A stretch of DNA of 64,000 nt, taken from NCBI GenBank assembly GCA_003330885.1, contig CP030277.1, positions 372,001-436,000 of the forward strand, written 5' to 3'. Positions within the stretch are counted from its first letter, which is position 1; each line of letters starts with the position of its first letter. Shown piece after piece: positions 53,088 to 61,186 of the stretch. The translations under genes were made by a program, and so were the position numbers. The notes beneath the pieces were generated by a model that saw nothing but the letters and a program-made list of their open reading frames with translations, searched no databases and had not been told where the DNA came from. The DNA comes from Rhodobiaceae bacterium. GTDB taxonomy: Bacteria; Pseudomonadota; Alphaproteobacteria; Parvibaculales; Parvibaculaceae.

Positions 53088-53106
53088 AATTCCACTATGT
53101 GGAATT
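53088..53106. promoter_or_regulatory. Palindromic operator candidate AATTCCAC-TAT-GTGGAATT
   Basis: Eight-base perfect arms around TAT, 16 bases upstream of the IclR start and about 97 before the dioxygenase start. The TTCCAC/GTGGAA cores fit the pattern of IclR-type boxes. It would let the regulator control both itself and the dioxygenase. Confidence 0.55.
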
Positions 53107-53203
53107 AGTAAATCATTTTGGAGCGGCCCTCGTCAACGCACGGCAGACTGAGATTAGAAATTGGAAAGTGCCAATTCGCTAGATCCTGGGGAGGACACCG
53201 GCA

Positions 53204-54067
53204 ATGAATGCACCAGCAGCGATTAAAGACGCAGACGCCTTAGGGCTGACATTTGACGCGTTGAGCCCAAACATCGGCGCCACCGTTTATGGCATCGATC
53301 TGAAGAAGCCTGTCAGCGCCGAAGTGGCAGCAGCGCTCCGTGCGGCACTTGTCGACTACAAGGTGCTCTTTTTCCGCGATCAGGAGATTACGACCGACCA
53401 GCATCTGGATTTCGCCCGGAAGTTCGGCGATCTGGAAGTGCACCCTTTCGGACCACAGAACGCGGAGAACCCGGAAGTTCTGAAGATCTTCCACAACAAA
53501 GACAATAAGGGCCGCGAAAACACGTGGCACTCAGATGTGACCTGGCGTCTGGAGCCGTCACTTGGGTCCATTCTGCGTGCCCGCGAAGTTCCCGAGAAAG
53601 GCGGAGACACACTCTTTGCAAATATGGAAATGGCCTATGACGATCTGTCCGATGAGCTGAAAGAAAAACTCGATGGTGCCATTGCCGTGCATGATTTTGC
53701 GAATTTCCGAGCAGGGCTTCGAAAGAAGGGGCTCTCTGACGAAGAGATCGAGGTCTACAACAAGAAATATCCAAACCCTCATCACCCGGTGATCCGCACG
53801 CACCCGGAAAGTGGCCGCAAGTCCATCTATGTGAACATCGCCTTCACTCAATATATTGAAGGGTGGGACCGCGCTGAGTCGGACGCGATGCTGCAATTCC
53901 TCTATTCCCGTGCTGCCATCCCGGAATATCAATGCCGCTTCAAATGGGAAAACAATTCCATTGCCTTTTGGGATAATCGGTCTGCGCAGCACTATGCCGT
54001 GTCCGACTATTGGCCGGCTGAGCGCCGCATGGAACGGGTGACGGTGATTGGCGACAAGCCTGTCTGA
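53204..54067 (+). CDS. TauD/TfdA family Fe(II)/2-oxoglutarate dioxygenase
   Basis: 287 aa. The iron site is TWHSDVTWRLEPSLGSI (HxD), with the distal His in FWDNRSAQHYAVSDYWPAER and the 2-oxoglutarate Arg in RRMERVTVIGD. GITxGxT-like HPVIRTHPESGRKSIYVNIA is a conserved family stretch. The family oxidises taurine, aryloxyalkanoates or similar compounds. IclR next door is the likely regulator. GGGGAGG lies about 10 bases before ATG 53204. It is the second TauD-type gene in the window, about 7.5 kb from the first. Confidence 0.92.
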   Translation: MNAPAAIKDADALGLTFDALSPNIGATVYGIDLKKPVSAEVAAALRAALVDYKVLFFRDQEITTDQHLDFARKFGDLEVHPFGPQNAENPEVLKIFHNKDNKGRENTWHSDVTWRLEPSLGSILRAREVPEKGGDTLFANMEMAYDDLSDELKEKLDGAIAVHDFANFRAGLRKKGLSDEEIEVYNKKYPNPHHPVIRTHPESGRKSIYVNIAFTQYIEGWDRAESDAMLQFLYSRAAIPEYQCRFKWENNSIAFWDNRSAQHYAVSDYWPAERRMERVTVIGDKPV

Positions 54068-54137
54068 CCGTCTAACAAACGCTCAGCAGAAATCAGGTTC
54101 TCTCTTGCTCAGCAGGGGAGGACTTTTCTTTGGGGCA

Positions 54138-56237
54138 CTAGGCGAGGTCGTGAATGGCCAACGCGAATGCATAGACAAGAGCGGTTTCTTTGAGCCGCTC
54201 GAAGCGTCCAGCCGCACCCCCATGACCTGCATCCATATTGGTTTTGAAAAGAATCGCATGGCCGCTGGTTGAATGTGCGCGCAGTTTCGCAACCCATTTG
54301 GCCGGTTCCCAATAAGTCACACGTGGGTCTGTGAGGCCTGCAAGTGCCAGAATGTTTGGGTAGGCTTGGGTCGTGACATTGTCATAGGGCGAGTAGTCCG
54401 CAATCACCTCATAGGCGGATTTGTCTTCAATGGGGTTGCCCCATTCCAGCCATTCCGGTGGGGTGAGCGGCAATGTGTCATCCAGCATTGTGTTGAGCAC
54501 ATCAACAAACGCGACTTCCGCAACAATGCCTTTGAAAAGATCCGGCGCGAGATTTGCGACCGCCCCCATCAGCATGCCGCCCGCACTTCCGCCATGGACG
54601 GTAATGTTACCTCTGGACGTGTAGCCTTGCGCGGCAAGGTGCTCACCTGCGGCAATAAAGTCGGTGAATGTATTTTGTTTCTTGTCGAGCTTGCCGTCCT
54701 TGTACCAGCCATAGCCGCGTTCTTTGCCGCCGCGGATATGGGCAATGGCATAGATGAAGCCCCGGTCGACGAGACTCAATCGGCTCACAGAGAAAGACGC
54801 GGGCATGGAGATGCCGTAGGCCCCATAGCCATAGAGAAGGCAGGGCGCTGTTCCGTCGAGCTTGGTGCCCACCCGATAGACAAGGGAGATGGGAACCTTC
54901 GTGCCGTCCTTGGCCGTTGCGAAAATGCGCTCCGTTACATAGTCAGATGAATTATGACCGCTGGGCACTTCCTGTTCTTTCAGGAGCGTTCGTTCCCGCG
55001 TATTCATATCGTAGTCGAAAATCTGTTCCGGTGTGGTCATGGAAGAATAGGCGAAGCGCACTTGAGACGTGTCATACTCAAGCCCTGACATAAAGCCCAG
55101 ATCAAAAGCCTCTTCCTTAAAAGAGATTGCATGTTCGCTTTCATCGCCAAGTGCGCGCACAATGATCTTGTTCAACCCGTCCTGGCGCTCTAGACGCACA
55201 TGAAAGTCTTTGTACGCGCAATGATCGAGCAATAACGTGCCCGGACGGTGTGGGACGACGTCACGCCAGTTGCTGCGATCTTGCGAACCCGTTGGTGTTT
55301 CAACCAGTTTGAAGTCTTCGGCATCGTCCGCATTAGTGATGATGAGAAACCTGTCCCGCGGCGCGTCATGCTCCAGATCATATTCAACTCCAGGTTCGCG
55401 CGCGGCCACCAGCACGGGCTGAGCATCTGGCGTAGCGGCATCGATCAGATGGCTTTCACTGGTCTGGTGATCGTGCGCGCTGATCACGATATAGCGCCCG
55501 CTTTGCACAGTCCCCACGCCTACAAAAAATCCTGGGTCCGTTTCTTCATAGACACAAACGTCCTTTGCCGGGTCTTCGCCCAACCGGTGGCGGAACACTT
55601 TGCTGGGCCGATGGTTCTCATCAACCCTCACATAGAAGAAAGTGGCATTGTCGAGCGCCCAGGCTGCACCGCCACTTGTGTCAGAGACCGTGTCTGCAAG
55701 GTCAGCTCCCGTCTTTATGTCCCGGATCTTAAGGGTGAAATATTCCGAGCCTTTAACGTCGCTGCTCCAGGCGAACAGAGCATCATCGGGACTGCGCGCC
55801 GCGCCACCTATCTTGAAATAGGCTTGGGCTTCGGCTTCCTTGTTCCCATCGAGAATGATGGTCTCAGTTTCATTGCCCGTGCGGGGCTTCCGACAAAAGA
55901 GCGGATGCTGCGACCCGGTCTCATATTTAGAATAATAGAGCCAGTCCCCATGGGGAGCGGGCACAGAGCTATCATCTTCTTTTATCCGCCCTTTGATTTC
56001 CTCAAAGAGGGTCGTACGAAGGTCCTCAAGCGGCTCGAAGGCGGCATCCGCATAGGTGTTTTCCGCTTCCAGATAGGCCCGAATATCTGGCTGCAGGACA
56101 CTTGGGTCCTTCATCAGCGTCTGCCAGTCCGGGTCTCTGAGCCAGTCATAACGGTCAGAGCGGGTGATGCCGTGGCGTGTGTCTGTAATAGAGCGCTCAT
56201 CAGCAATGGGAGCGGTAGGCGGAAGCGTGAGGGGCAT
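54138..56237 (-). CDS. ptrB: Oligopeptidase B (S9A prolyl oligopeptidase family)
   Basis: 699 aa, a typical length. The first 400 residues form a seven-bladed propeller (first blade region DTRHGITRSDRYDWLRDP). The catalytic domain has Ser551 in HGGSAGGMLMGAVANL, Asp637 in LAGLTDPRVTYWEPAKW and His672 in MDAGHGGAAGRF. This is the S9A triad, and the group is trypsin-like, cutting after Arg and Lys in short peptides in the cytoplasm or periplasm. No signal peptide. It ends 70 bases from the convergent dioxygenase gene and is preceded by a strong terminator at 56256. Confidence 0.94.
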   Translation of the reverse strand: MPLTLPPTAPIADERSITDTRHGITRSDRYDWLRDPDWQTLMKDPSVLQPDIRAYLEAENTYADAAFEPLEDLRTTLFEEIKGRIKEDDSSVPAPHGDWLYYSKYETGSQHPLFCRKPRTGNETETIILDGNKEAEAQAYFKIGGAARSPDDALFAWSSDVKGSEYFTLKIRDIKTGADLADTVSDTSGGAAWALDNATFFYVRVDENHRPSKVFRHRLGEDPAKDVCVYEETDPGFFVGVGTVQSGRYIVISAHDHQTSESHLIDAATPDAQPVLVAAREPGVEYDLEHDAPRDRFLIITNADDAEDFKLVETPTGSQDRSNWRDVVPHRPGTLLLDHCAYKDFHVRLERQDGLNKIIVRALGDESEHAISFKEEAFDLGFMSGLEYDTSQVRFAYSSMTTPEQIFDYDMNTRERTLLKEQEVPSGHNSSDYVTERIFATAKDGTKVPISLVYRVGTKLDGTAPCLLYGYGAYGISMPASFSVSRLSLVDRGFIYAIAHIRGGKERGYGWYKDGKLDKKQNTFTDFIAAGEHLAAQGYTSRGNITVHGGSAGGMLMGAVANLAPDLFKGIVAEVAFVDVLNTMLDDTLPLTPPEWLEWGNPIEDKSAYEVIADYSPYDNVTTQAYPNILALAGLTDPRVTYWEPAKWVAKLRAHSTSGHAILFKTNMDAGHGGAAGRFERLKETALVYAFALAIHDLA

Positions 56238-56255
56238 AGCAGACTTTCAAATAAG

Positions 56256-56290
56256 AAAAAGCCTCCGGCGGGGGACCCCGCCGGAGGCTT
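56256..56290 (-). terminator. Rho-independent terminator of MaoC-type hydratase gene
   Basis: GCCTCCGGCGGG pairs with CCCGCCGGAGGC (56261-56288) to give a 12-13 bp GC-rich stem with a very short loop. On the minus strand it is followed by TTTTTCTTATT, a good T-run. It ends the hydratase transcript before oligopeptidase B. Confidence 0.85.
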
Positions 56291-56311
56291 GATAAGATAG
56301 GGGCGAAAGGC

Positions 56312-56764
56312 CTATTCGAAAAGAAGCGTGATCGTTTCAGCGATCAGTGCTGGACGTTCCTGGCCTTCAATCTCAATCGACACTTCATTGATGATCTGCG
56401 TGCCGCCGCTTTTTGGCGAGGTGTCTTTGAGCGTCAGGCGTCCTCGAACGCGAGAGCCAACAGGCACCATGTTCGTAAAGCGGACGCTGTTGGAGCCGTA
56501 ATTGATGCCACGGGTCACGCTTTTAACGCCGCTGATTTCCCCCATGAGCTTTGGCAGCAAGGAAAGGGTCAGATAACCGTGAGCGATTGTGGGCATGCCC
56601 AACTCTTTTTGGGTCCGCTCTGGATCGATATGGATCCACTGATGGTCACCAGTCGCCTCGGCAAACATATTGATCCGCTCCTGATCAATTTCGACCCAGT
56701 CGCTGACGCCGATTTCTTTTCCTTTTTCCGCCGCGTAGTCAGCAACGGTGTCAAAAATGCGCAT
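56312..56764 (-). CDS. MaoC-like (R)-specific enoyl-CoA hydratase
   Basis: 150 aa from ATG 56764, with GGAGGC six bases upstream; a longer frame to 56983 has no family likeness. The hydratase-2 motif appears as ATGDHQWIHIDPERTQ with catalytic Asp near residue 39 and His at 44, then GMPTIAHGYLTLSLLPKLMG. It is a hot-dog fold. The family hydrates trans-2-enoyl-CoA to (R)-3-hydroxyacyl-CoA, linking beta-oxidation to polyhydroxyalkanoates or other routes. It is a single-gene unit with its own terminator. Confidence 0.9.
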   Translation of the reverse strand: MRIFDTVADYAAEKGKEIGVSDWVEIDQERINMFAEATGDHQWIHIDPERTQKELGMPTIAHGYLTLSLLPKLMGEISGVKSVTRGINYGSNSVRFTNMVPVGSRVRGRLTLKDTSPKSGGTQIINEVSIEIEGQERPALIAETITLLFE

Positions 56765-56820
56765 AAAAATGCCTCCAGTTGTGTTTTTGATATTGGGGAG
56801 TAATCCCTGAGAAAGTTGGG

Positions 56821-57138
56821 CTAAAGGTAACGGCCTCGTTCGAGAATCTCCAAGACATAATCGCGATAGGAAACGCCAAGCTCCTGTGCTTTTTTGAACC
56901 GCCGCAGCGCGGTTTCCTGGCTGGGACCTGCCCAGGCCGCCGAATGAGCTTCTTTCATCTGGCGGCGCTCCAATCGGTCCCAATCGAAAAGCCCTGGCCC
57001 TAGATTATGTCCAATCATTGGGTGAAATGGGATCACATAGCCCAAAAACTCTAGCCGTTCTGTCTGTTGCGACCGCATTTTGGCAAGCCGTTCTCCCGGC
57101 TTTGCGCGGCGTTTTCTGACAGGGCGGGCAGCGAGCAT
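56821..57138 (-). CDS. Conserved-looking hypothetical protein
   Basis: 105 aa, no recognised domain. It is basic at the N-terminus (LAARPVRKRRAKPGERLAKM), with HNLGPGLFDWDRLERRQMKE in the middle and a helical end (YRDYVLEILERGRYL). No signal peptide or membrane segment. It lies 17 bases after the OmpA-like gene on the same strand and has an ordinary codon use, which supports it as a real gene. No function can be offered. Confidence 0.6.
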   Translation of the reverse strand: MLAARPVRKRRAKPGERLAKMRSQQTERLEFLGYVIPFHPMIGHNLGPGLFDWDRLERRQMKEAHSAAWAGPSQETALRRFKKAQELGVSYRDYVLEILERGRYL

Positions 57139-57155
57139 CTAATGGCGTTCCTGTT

Positions 57156-57620
57156 TTAGAGGGAAAGGCGAATGCGGACGCGTCGGTCTTCACCCGCCTC
57201 CCAGGTAAGGTCTTCAAGCCAGCCCCAGGTCTCACCCTCTGGCTCAATCGCTATGCGCCCACGTTCCCAGCCCAGACGCCTGAGCTCAGTGGCAACAGCT
57301 TCTGAACGTCCTCTGGCCAAGGCAGCGTTCGAGGCTGGATTGCCTGTCTTGCTGGCTTTACCGAAAAGACAAATTTGCGCAGCATGCTGTCCTTCTGCAC
57401 GCTCATAGACTTCGCGGATGATCGCTTTGTCTTCATTGTCCAGCGCCGTGGAGCCGGTATCGAAGTAGACGAAAAACTCTCGGTCGAATTTGCCACCCAC
57501 ACCCTGATTGCTGCTGCACGTCTTGCCAGACGAATGGGTTTCAACGGCTTGAGAAGGCATCGCGAAGGCAGCGACTAGGATTACGGTGGTGCTAAGAAGA
57601 GCTGGACGAAGAAAAGACAT
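57156..57620 (-). CDS. OmpA-family periplasmic protein
   Basis: 154 aa with a signal peptide (about residues 1-25, ending near PSQA). The rest is one OmpA/MotB-like peptidoglycan-binding domain: FFVYFDTGSTALDNEDKAII as the N-terminal strand, then ALARGRSEAVATELRRLGWE where Arg residues bind the peptide. The short size and lack of beta barrel suggest a periplasmic, peptidoglycan-associated role. It is the first gene of a small unit with the hypothetical protein at 56821. Confidence 0.87.
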   Translation of the reverse strand: MSFLRPALLSTTVILVAAFAMPSQAVETHSSGKTCSSNQGVGGKFDREFFVYFDTGSTALDNEDKAIIREVYERAEGQHAAQICLFGKASKTGNPASNAALARGRSEAVATELRRLGWERGRIAIEPEGETWGWLEDLTWEAGEDRRVRIRLSL

Positions 57621-57684
57621 GGGTTGACCTTTGGTTTCGAACGTACCCCGTTCGCGGCCAATTCTAGCCTGATTTTTGGCTAAT

Positions 57685-58425
57685 TTAAAGGTCTCCGGCC
57701 CGTTCTCTCACGGCGCGTTCGAGCTCGTGGAGGGGGCCTTCTGCTAGCCCAAATTCATTGAGATGGGCGATTGTACGGTAGAGATAGTCTCTGTTCGTTC
57801 CAATATCGCCCTCTGCGCTTGCCATGCGACGCACCGCCTTTTTGAACGGAATGCGCCCGGCATATCGCTTGCTTTCTCGGTTGGCGACGAAAGTAAGCCC
57901 CTGAACCCGTTTCGCTCCCATCTGCAACTGAACCGTCTTGGGGACGTATCCTGTGCCCACCATCTCGCGCAGCCAGAGGATCTCTGTTTCGCTTTCCACA
58001 TGTTCCGGCGCGATGCGATGAGCAAGGCCGACACAAGAACCGCCCGTATCAAGCCCCAACATAAGGCCAGGCTTTTTGGGGCTGCCGCGGCCAATGACCA
58101 GATGCAGGCAGAAGGCGCGGTGATATCCAAAAAGCGTGGACCGCGCGGTTTGCGCGACATGAATGGCCGGGTTCCACATAAGCGAGCCATAGCCAAACAC
58201 CCAGAGGCTCTGATTCTTGCGACGGCCGGACAGAAATGCCTGTCGGGAGGCTTCACGTTCTTCGTGGGAGATGAGCGAATAGTTCGGCAGACTTGCGACC
58301 TGGCGCTCTAACCGATCGATAAAGGCCGGTGTAATATCTTCACGGCGAATGGTCCCGTCGCCCGGAAGAGAACCCGGGCGACCGGATGGTTTGCGTGTCT
58401 GTTGATCAGACGATTTTCGAGTCAT
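57685..58425 (-). CDS. Gamma-glutamylcyclotransferase (ChaC-like)
   Basis: 246 aa from ATG 58425; the extension to 58500 overlaps the acyl-CoA synthetase gene. The ChaC family (PF04752) is shown by LWVFGYGSLMWNPAIHVAQT with the substrate-binding YGSL loop at residues 79-82, FGYHRAFCLHLVIGRGSPKK, and Glu154 in WLREMVGTGYVPKTV as the likely catalytic residue. It splits glutathione or gamma-glutamyl compounds to 5-oxoproline and the free amine in the cytoplasm. Its start overlaps the stop of the synthetase gene by 20 bases. Confidence 0.9.
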   Translation of the reverse strand: MTRKSSDQQTRKPSGRPGSLPGDGTIRREDITPAFIDRLERQVASLPNYSLISHEEREASRQAFLSGRRKNQSLWVFGYGSLMWNPAIHVAQTARSTLFGYHRAFCLHLVIGRGSPKKPGLMLGLDTGGSCVGLAHRIAPEHVESETEILWLREMVGTGYVPKTVQLQMGAKRVQGLTFVANRESKRYAGRIPFKKAVRRMASAEGDIGTNRDYLYRTIAHLNEFGLAEGPLHELERAVRERAGDL

Positions 58426-59980
58426 GATTGCCCCAATAGCGATCCCGCACGAGACGCTTATAGAGCTTTCCGGTCGGATGCCGGGGAAGTTCTTCGTCAA
58501 AGTCGACGGAGCGCGGGCACTTAATCTGTGCCAACTGCTCTTTGCAGAAATCCATCAGTTCTGCTTCGAGGTCCGGTCCCGCTTCGTTCCAGTCCACCGG
58601 CTGCACGACGGCTTTTACTTCTTCACCAAAGTCTTCATTCGGCACGCCGATGACAGCAACGTCTGCCACTTTCGGATGGGTGATGAGAATGTTCTCTGCT
58701 TCCTGCGGATAGATATTCACCCCGCCGGAAATGATCATGAAGGCTTTGCGGTCCGTGAGATAGAGATAGCCGTCTTCATCGACGCGGCCCACATCCCCCA
58801 ATGTGGACCAGCCGCGTTTGGACGGGTGGCGGGAGTCCTTCGTTTTGTCCGGATCGTTGTGGTACTCGAACATGTCGTCCGGGTCGGCATCCTCTGCTGG
58901 TGCGAAATAAATTGTGCCTGCTTCACCAACAGGCAGTTCGTTGCCATCTTCGTCGCAAATGTGAACAGACCCAAGCAGCGGTTTGCCGACGGAACCTTTA
59001 TGCGCCATCCACTCGTCCGAATTGAGCTGGCAGAACCCGTTGCCCTCAGAGCCTGCATAATATTCATAGATGACAGGGCCCCACCATTCGATCATCTGTT
59101 GTTTCACTGGGACCGGGCAGGGAGCCGCAGCGTGAATGGCAACCTTGTGTGTTGAAATATCATATTGCCGAAGCTCTTCCTGCGGCATTTTCAGCATGCG
59201 CACAAACATGGTGGGTACCCATTGAGAGTGGGTGATCTTGTGCTTTTCAATGAGCTTAAGGGACTCTTCTGGATCAAAATGATCCATCACGATGCAGGTA
59301 CCGCCAATGCGCTGCACCGACATGTTGTAGCGGAGCGGTGCGGCGTGATAGAGCGGTGCAGGCGAGAGATACATCGTCTCTTCGGTCATGCCATAGAGCA
59401 AAGTCACCAGATTGAGCAGGCCTTCGCCCTCATCAATCGGTCCCCCTGAGAGCTTCCTGCGAATACCCTTTGGCCGTCCTGTTGTGCCAGAGGAGTAGAG
59501 CATGTCCGTGCCGGCTGTTTCGTCCGCAATGCGGTCTGTAGGCATCCGGTTACGGGCTTCTTCATAGCTGTCATAGCCGTCATCTTTGCCATTGATCATG
59601 AAGCGCTTTTGCACGCCTTTCATGAGACCTTGGCCGACAAGCTCGTTGGCGACAGCGCCGATTGCACTTGAAGTGAAAAAGAGCTTCGCACCACAATCGC
59701 CGACAATGTAGTCGACCTCCGGTGCGGTCAGGCGCGAGGAGATGGCTGTGAAGTAAAGACCGGCCCGCTGCGCTGCCCAGCAGAGTTCTAGAAAACGCGC
59801 ATTGTTCTCCATGAAAATGGCGATCGCATCGCCAGGTTTCAGGCCTTCAGCGCGGAACAGTTGAGCGGCTTGGTTGGTGCGGTCTTCCAGTTCGCCATAG
59901 GTCACAACTTCCCCGGTCGCCGACATAATATAGGCAGGCTTATCGGGGTTTTTGGCGGCGTGGTGGCATGGATGAAACAT
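58406..59980 (-). CDS. Acyl-CoA synthetase (AMP-binding family)
   Basis: 524 aa. ANL-family features are the phosphate loop YSSGTTGRPKGIRR at residues 162-175, GSEGNGFCQLNSDEW, TLGDVGRVDEDGYLYLTDRK, MIISGGVNIYPQEAENILIT, and the C-terminal Lys region ELPRHPTGKLYKRLVRD. It activates a carboxylic acid, probably medium or long chain, to acyl-CoA with ATP. It is divergent from the enoyl-CoA hydratase at 60202, and the two likely work in one breakdown route. The divergent gap of 221 bases contains two inverted repeats. Confidence 0.92.
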   Translation of the reverse strand: MFHPCHHAAKNPDKPAYIMSATGEVVTYGELEDRTNQAAQLFRAEGLKPGDAIAIFMENNARFLELCWAAQRAGLYFTAISSRLTAPEVDYIVGDCGAKLFFTSSAIGAVANELVGQGLMKGVQKRFMINGKDDGYDSYEEARNRMPTDRIADETAGTDMLYSSGTTGRPKGIRRKLSGGPIDEGEGLLNLVTLLYGMTEETMYLSPAPLYHAAPLRYNMSVQRIGGTCIVMDHFDPEESLKLIEKHKITHSQWVPTMFVRMLKMPQEELRQYDISTHKVAIHAAAPCPVPVKQQMIEWWGPVIYEYYAGSEGNGFCQLNSDEWMAHKGSVGKPLLGSVHICDEDGNELPVGEAGTIYFAPAEDADPDDMFEYHNDPDKTKDSRHPSKRGWSTLGDVGRVDEDGYLYLTDRKAFMIISGGVNIYPQEAENILITHPKVADVAVIGVPNEDFGEEVKAVVQPVDWNEAGPDLEAELMDFCKEQLAQIKCPRSVDFDEELPRHPTGKLYKRLVRDRYWGNHDSKIV

Positions 59981-60056
59981 CAGGTACGTCTCCCGGCGTG
60001 TCTTTGGTGGTCGGTCTGTTTGATCTTGCGAGACCCTTGCACAGGCTTTTCTACTG

Positions 60057-60104
60057 CAGCCTTTTCACGAAGGCTGTTATATCAGGTGCAGACATTTATG
60101 CACC
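60057..60104. promoter_or_regulatory. Two inverted repeats in acyl-CoA synthetase/hydratase divergent gap
   Basis: CAGCCTT-TTCACG-AAGGCTG at 60057-60076 (seven-base arms) and GGTGCA-GACATTTA-TGCACC at 60085-60104 (six-base arms) are both perfect. Either may be an operator, for example of a TetR- or FadR-type regulator located elsewhere. Confidence 0.45.
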
Positions 60105-60201
60105 GCTGAATTCGCGGGGGATCTGCGATTTACCTGTCTCCAAGGGTGACGCAGGGGAAACATATCCCTCGACACTTATGCGTTTGAACAGGGAGAAAAA
60201 C

Positions 60202-61107
60202 ATGAGCTACGAAACAATCAAATATGAGGTTGAGGACAATATCCTGACCATCACACTGCACCGTCCGGAGAAGATGAACGCGTTCACCGGGCAGATGATG
60301 CTCGACATGATTGACGCCTTTGACCGCGCAGATGCGGATGATGATGTCCGCGCAATCATTATTACCGGCGAAGGCAAAGCCTTCTGCGCAGGCGCTGACC
60401 TTTCTGCCGGTGCCAAAACGTTCGATTATGAAAAACGCGACGACCGGCCCGACAAAGGCGGCTCTGCCGCAACCGCGGATGGCGAGATTGATTGGAGTCA
60501 CCCATCTGTGCGTGACGGCGGTGGGCGTTTGACGCTGCGCATTTATGAAAGCCTGAAGCCTGTGATTGGGGCCATCAATGGCGCGGCTGTCGGCATCGGT
60601 GTCACCATGCAGCTGCCCATGGACATTCGCCTGGCATCTGAAAAAGCGCGCTTTGGTTTCGTCTTTGCCCGTCGCGGGATTGTTCCAGAAGCCTGTTCCA
60701 GCTGGTTCCTGCCCCGCGTTGTCGGCGTGAGCCAGGCGCTGGAGTGGATCTATTCAGGTAAGGTCTTCGATGCACAGGAAGCACTTCGCGGCGGCCTCGT
60801 GCGCGAGGTTCTCCCGGAAGATGAGCTCCTGCCAAAGGCACGTGAAATCGCTCGCGAGATTGCCGACAACACAGCGCCAGTGTCGATTGCGTTGTCGCGT
60901 CAGCTGATATGGCGCATGGCCGGTGCAGACCATCCAATGGAAGCCCATAAGATGGACAGCCGCTCTATCTTCTCGCGCGGTGCATCAGCAGACGCGAAGG
61001 AGGGTGTTATGTCCTTCCTGGAAAAACGTCCGGCGACATATCCCTGCAAAGTGTCAGAAGACATGCCCGTCTTCTTCCCTTGGTGGGACGAACGCGAATA
61101 CGAATAG
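60202..61107 (+). CDS. Enoyl-CoA hydratase/isomerase family protein
   Basis: 301 aa from ATG 60202, with AGGGAG before it; an open frame back to 59968 is not coding. Crotonase blocks are ITLHRPEKMNAFTGQMMLDM, IITGEGKAFCAGADLS as the first oxyanion hole, GAINGAAVGIGVTMQLPMDI as the second and FGFVFARRGIVPEACSSWFL with the Glu. An insert around residues 76-110 and a long C-terminal end (SEDMPVFFPWWDEREYE) set it apart from plain EchA. It is related to the truncated paralog at the start of the window. It is divergent from an acyl-CoA synthetase. Confidence 0.92.
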   Translation: MSYETIKYEVEDNILTITLHRPEKMNAFTGQMMLDMIDAFDRADADDDVRAIIITGEGKAFCAGADLSAGAKTFDYEKRDDRPDKGGSAATADGEIDWSHPSVRDGGGRLTLRIYESLKPVIGAINGAAVGIGVTMQLPMDIRLASEKARFGFVFARRGIVPEACSSWFLPRVVGVSQALEWIYSGKVFDAQEALRGGLVREVLPEDELLPKAREIAREIADNTAPVSIALSRQLIWRMAGADHPMEAHKMDSRSIFSRGASADAKEGVMSFLEKRPATYPCKVSEDMPVFFPWWDEREYE

Positions 61108-61186
61108 AGCCTATTCCCGAAAAGTTGCCCAATTCTGATTTGGCGTTTTCGGATGAAAATACGCGTTAGAAAAAGAGCACAGCGGG

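Noticed and set aside
55248-56300. A + strand frame of 350 codons opposite oligopeptidase B
   Set aside because: The real gene on the other strand has a full triad and propeller, and this frame has no recognisable fold or Shine-Dalgarno. GC-rich genes often leave such open antisense frames.
58424-59155. A + strand frame of 243 codons opposite the acyl-CoA synthetase
   Set aside because: It is antisense to a well-supported enzyme and has no start signal or domain.
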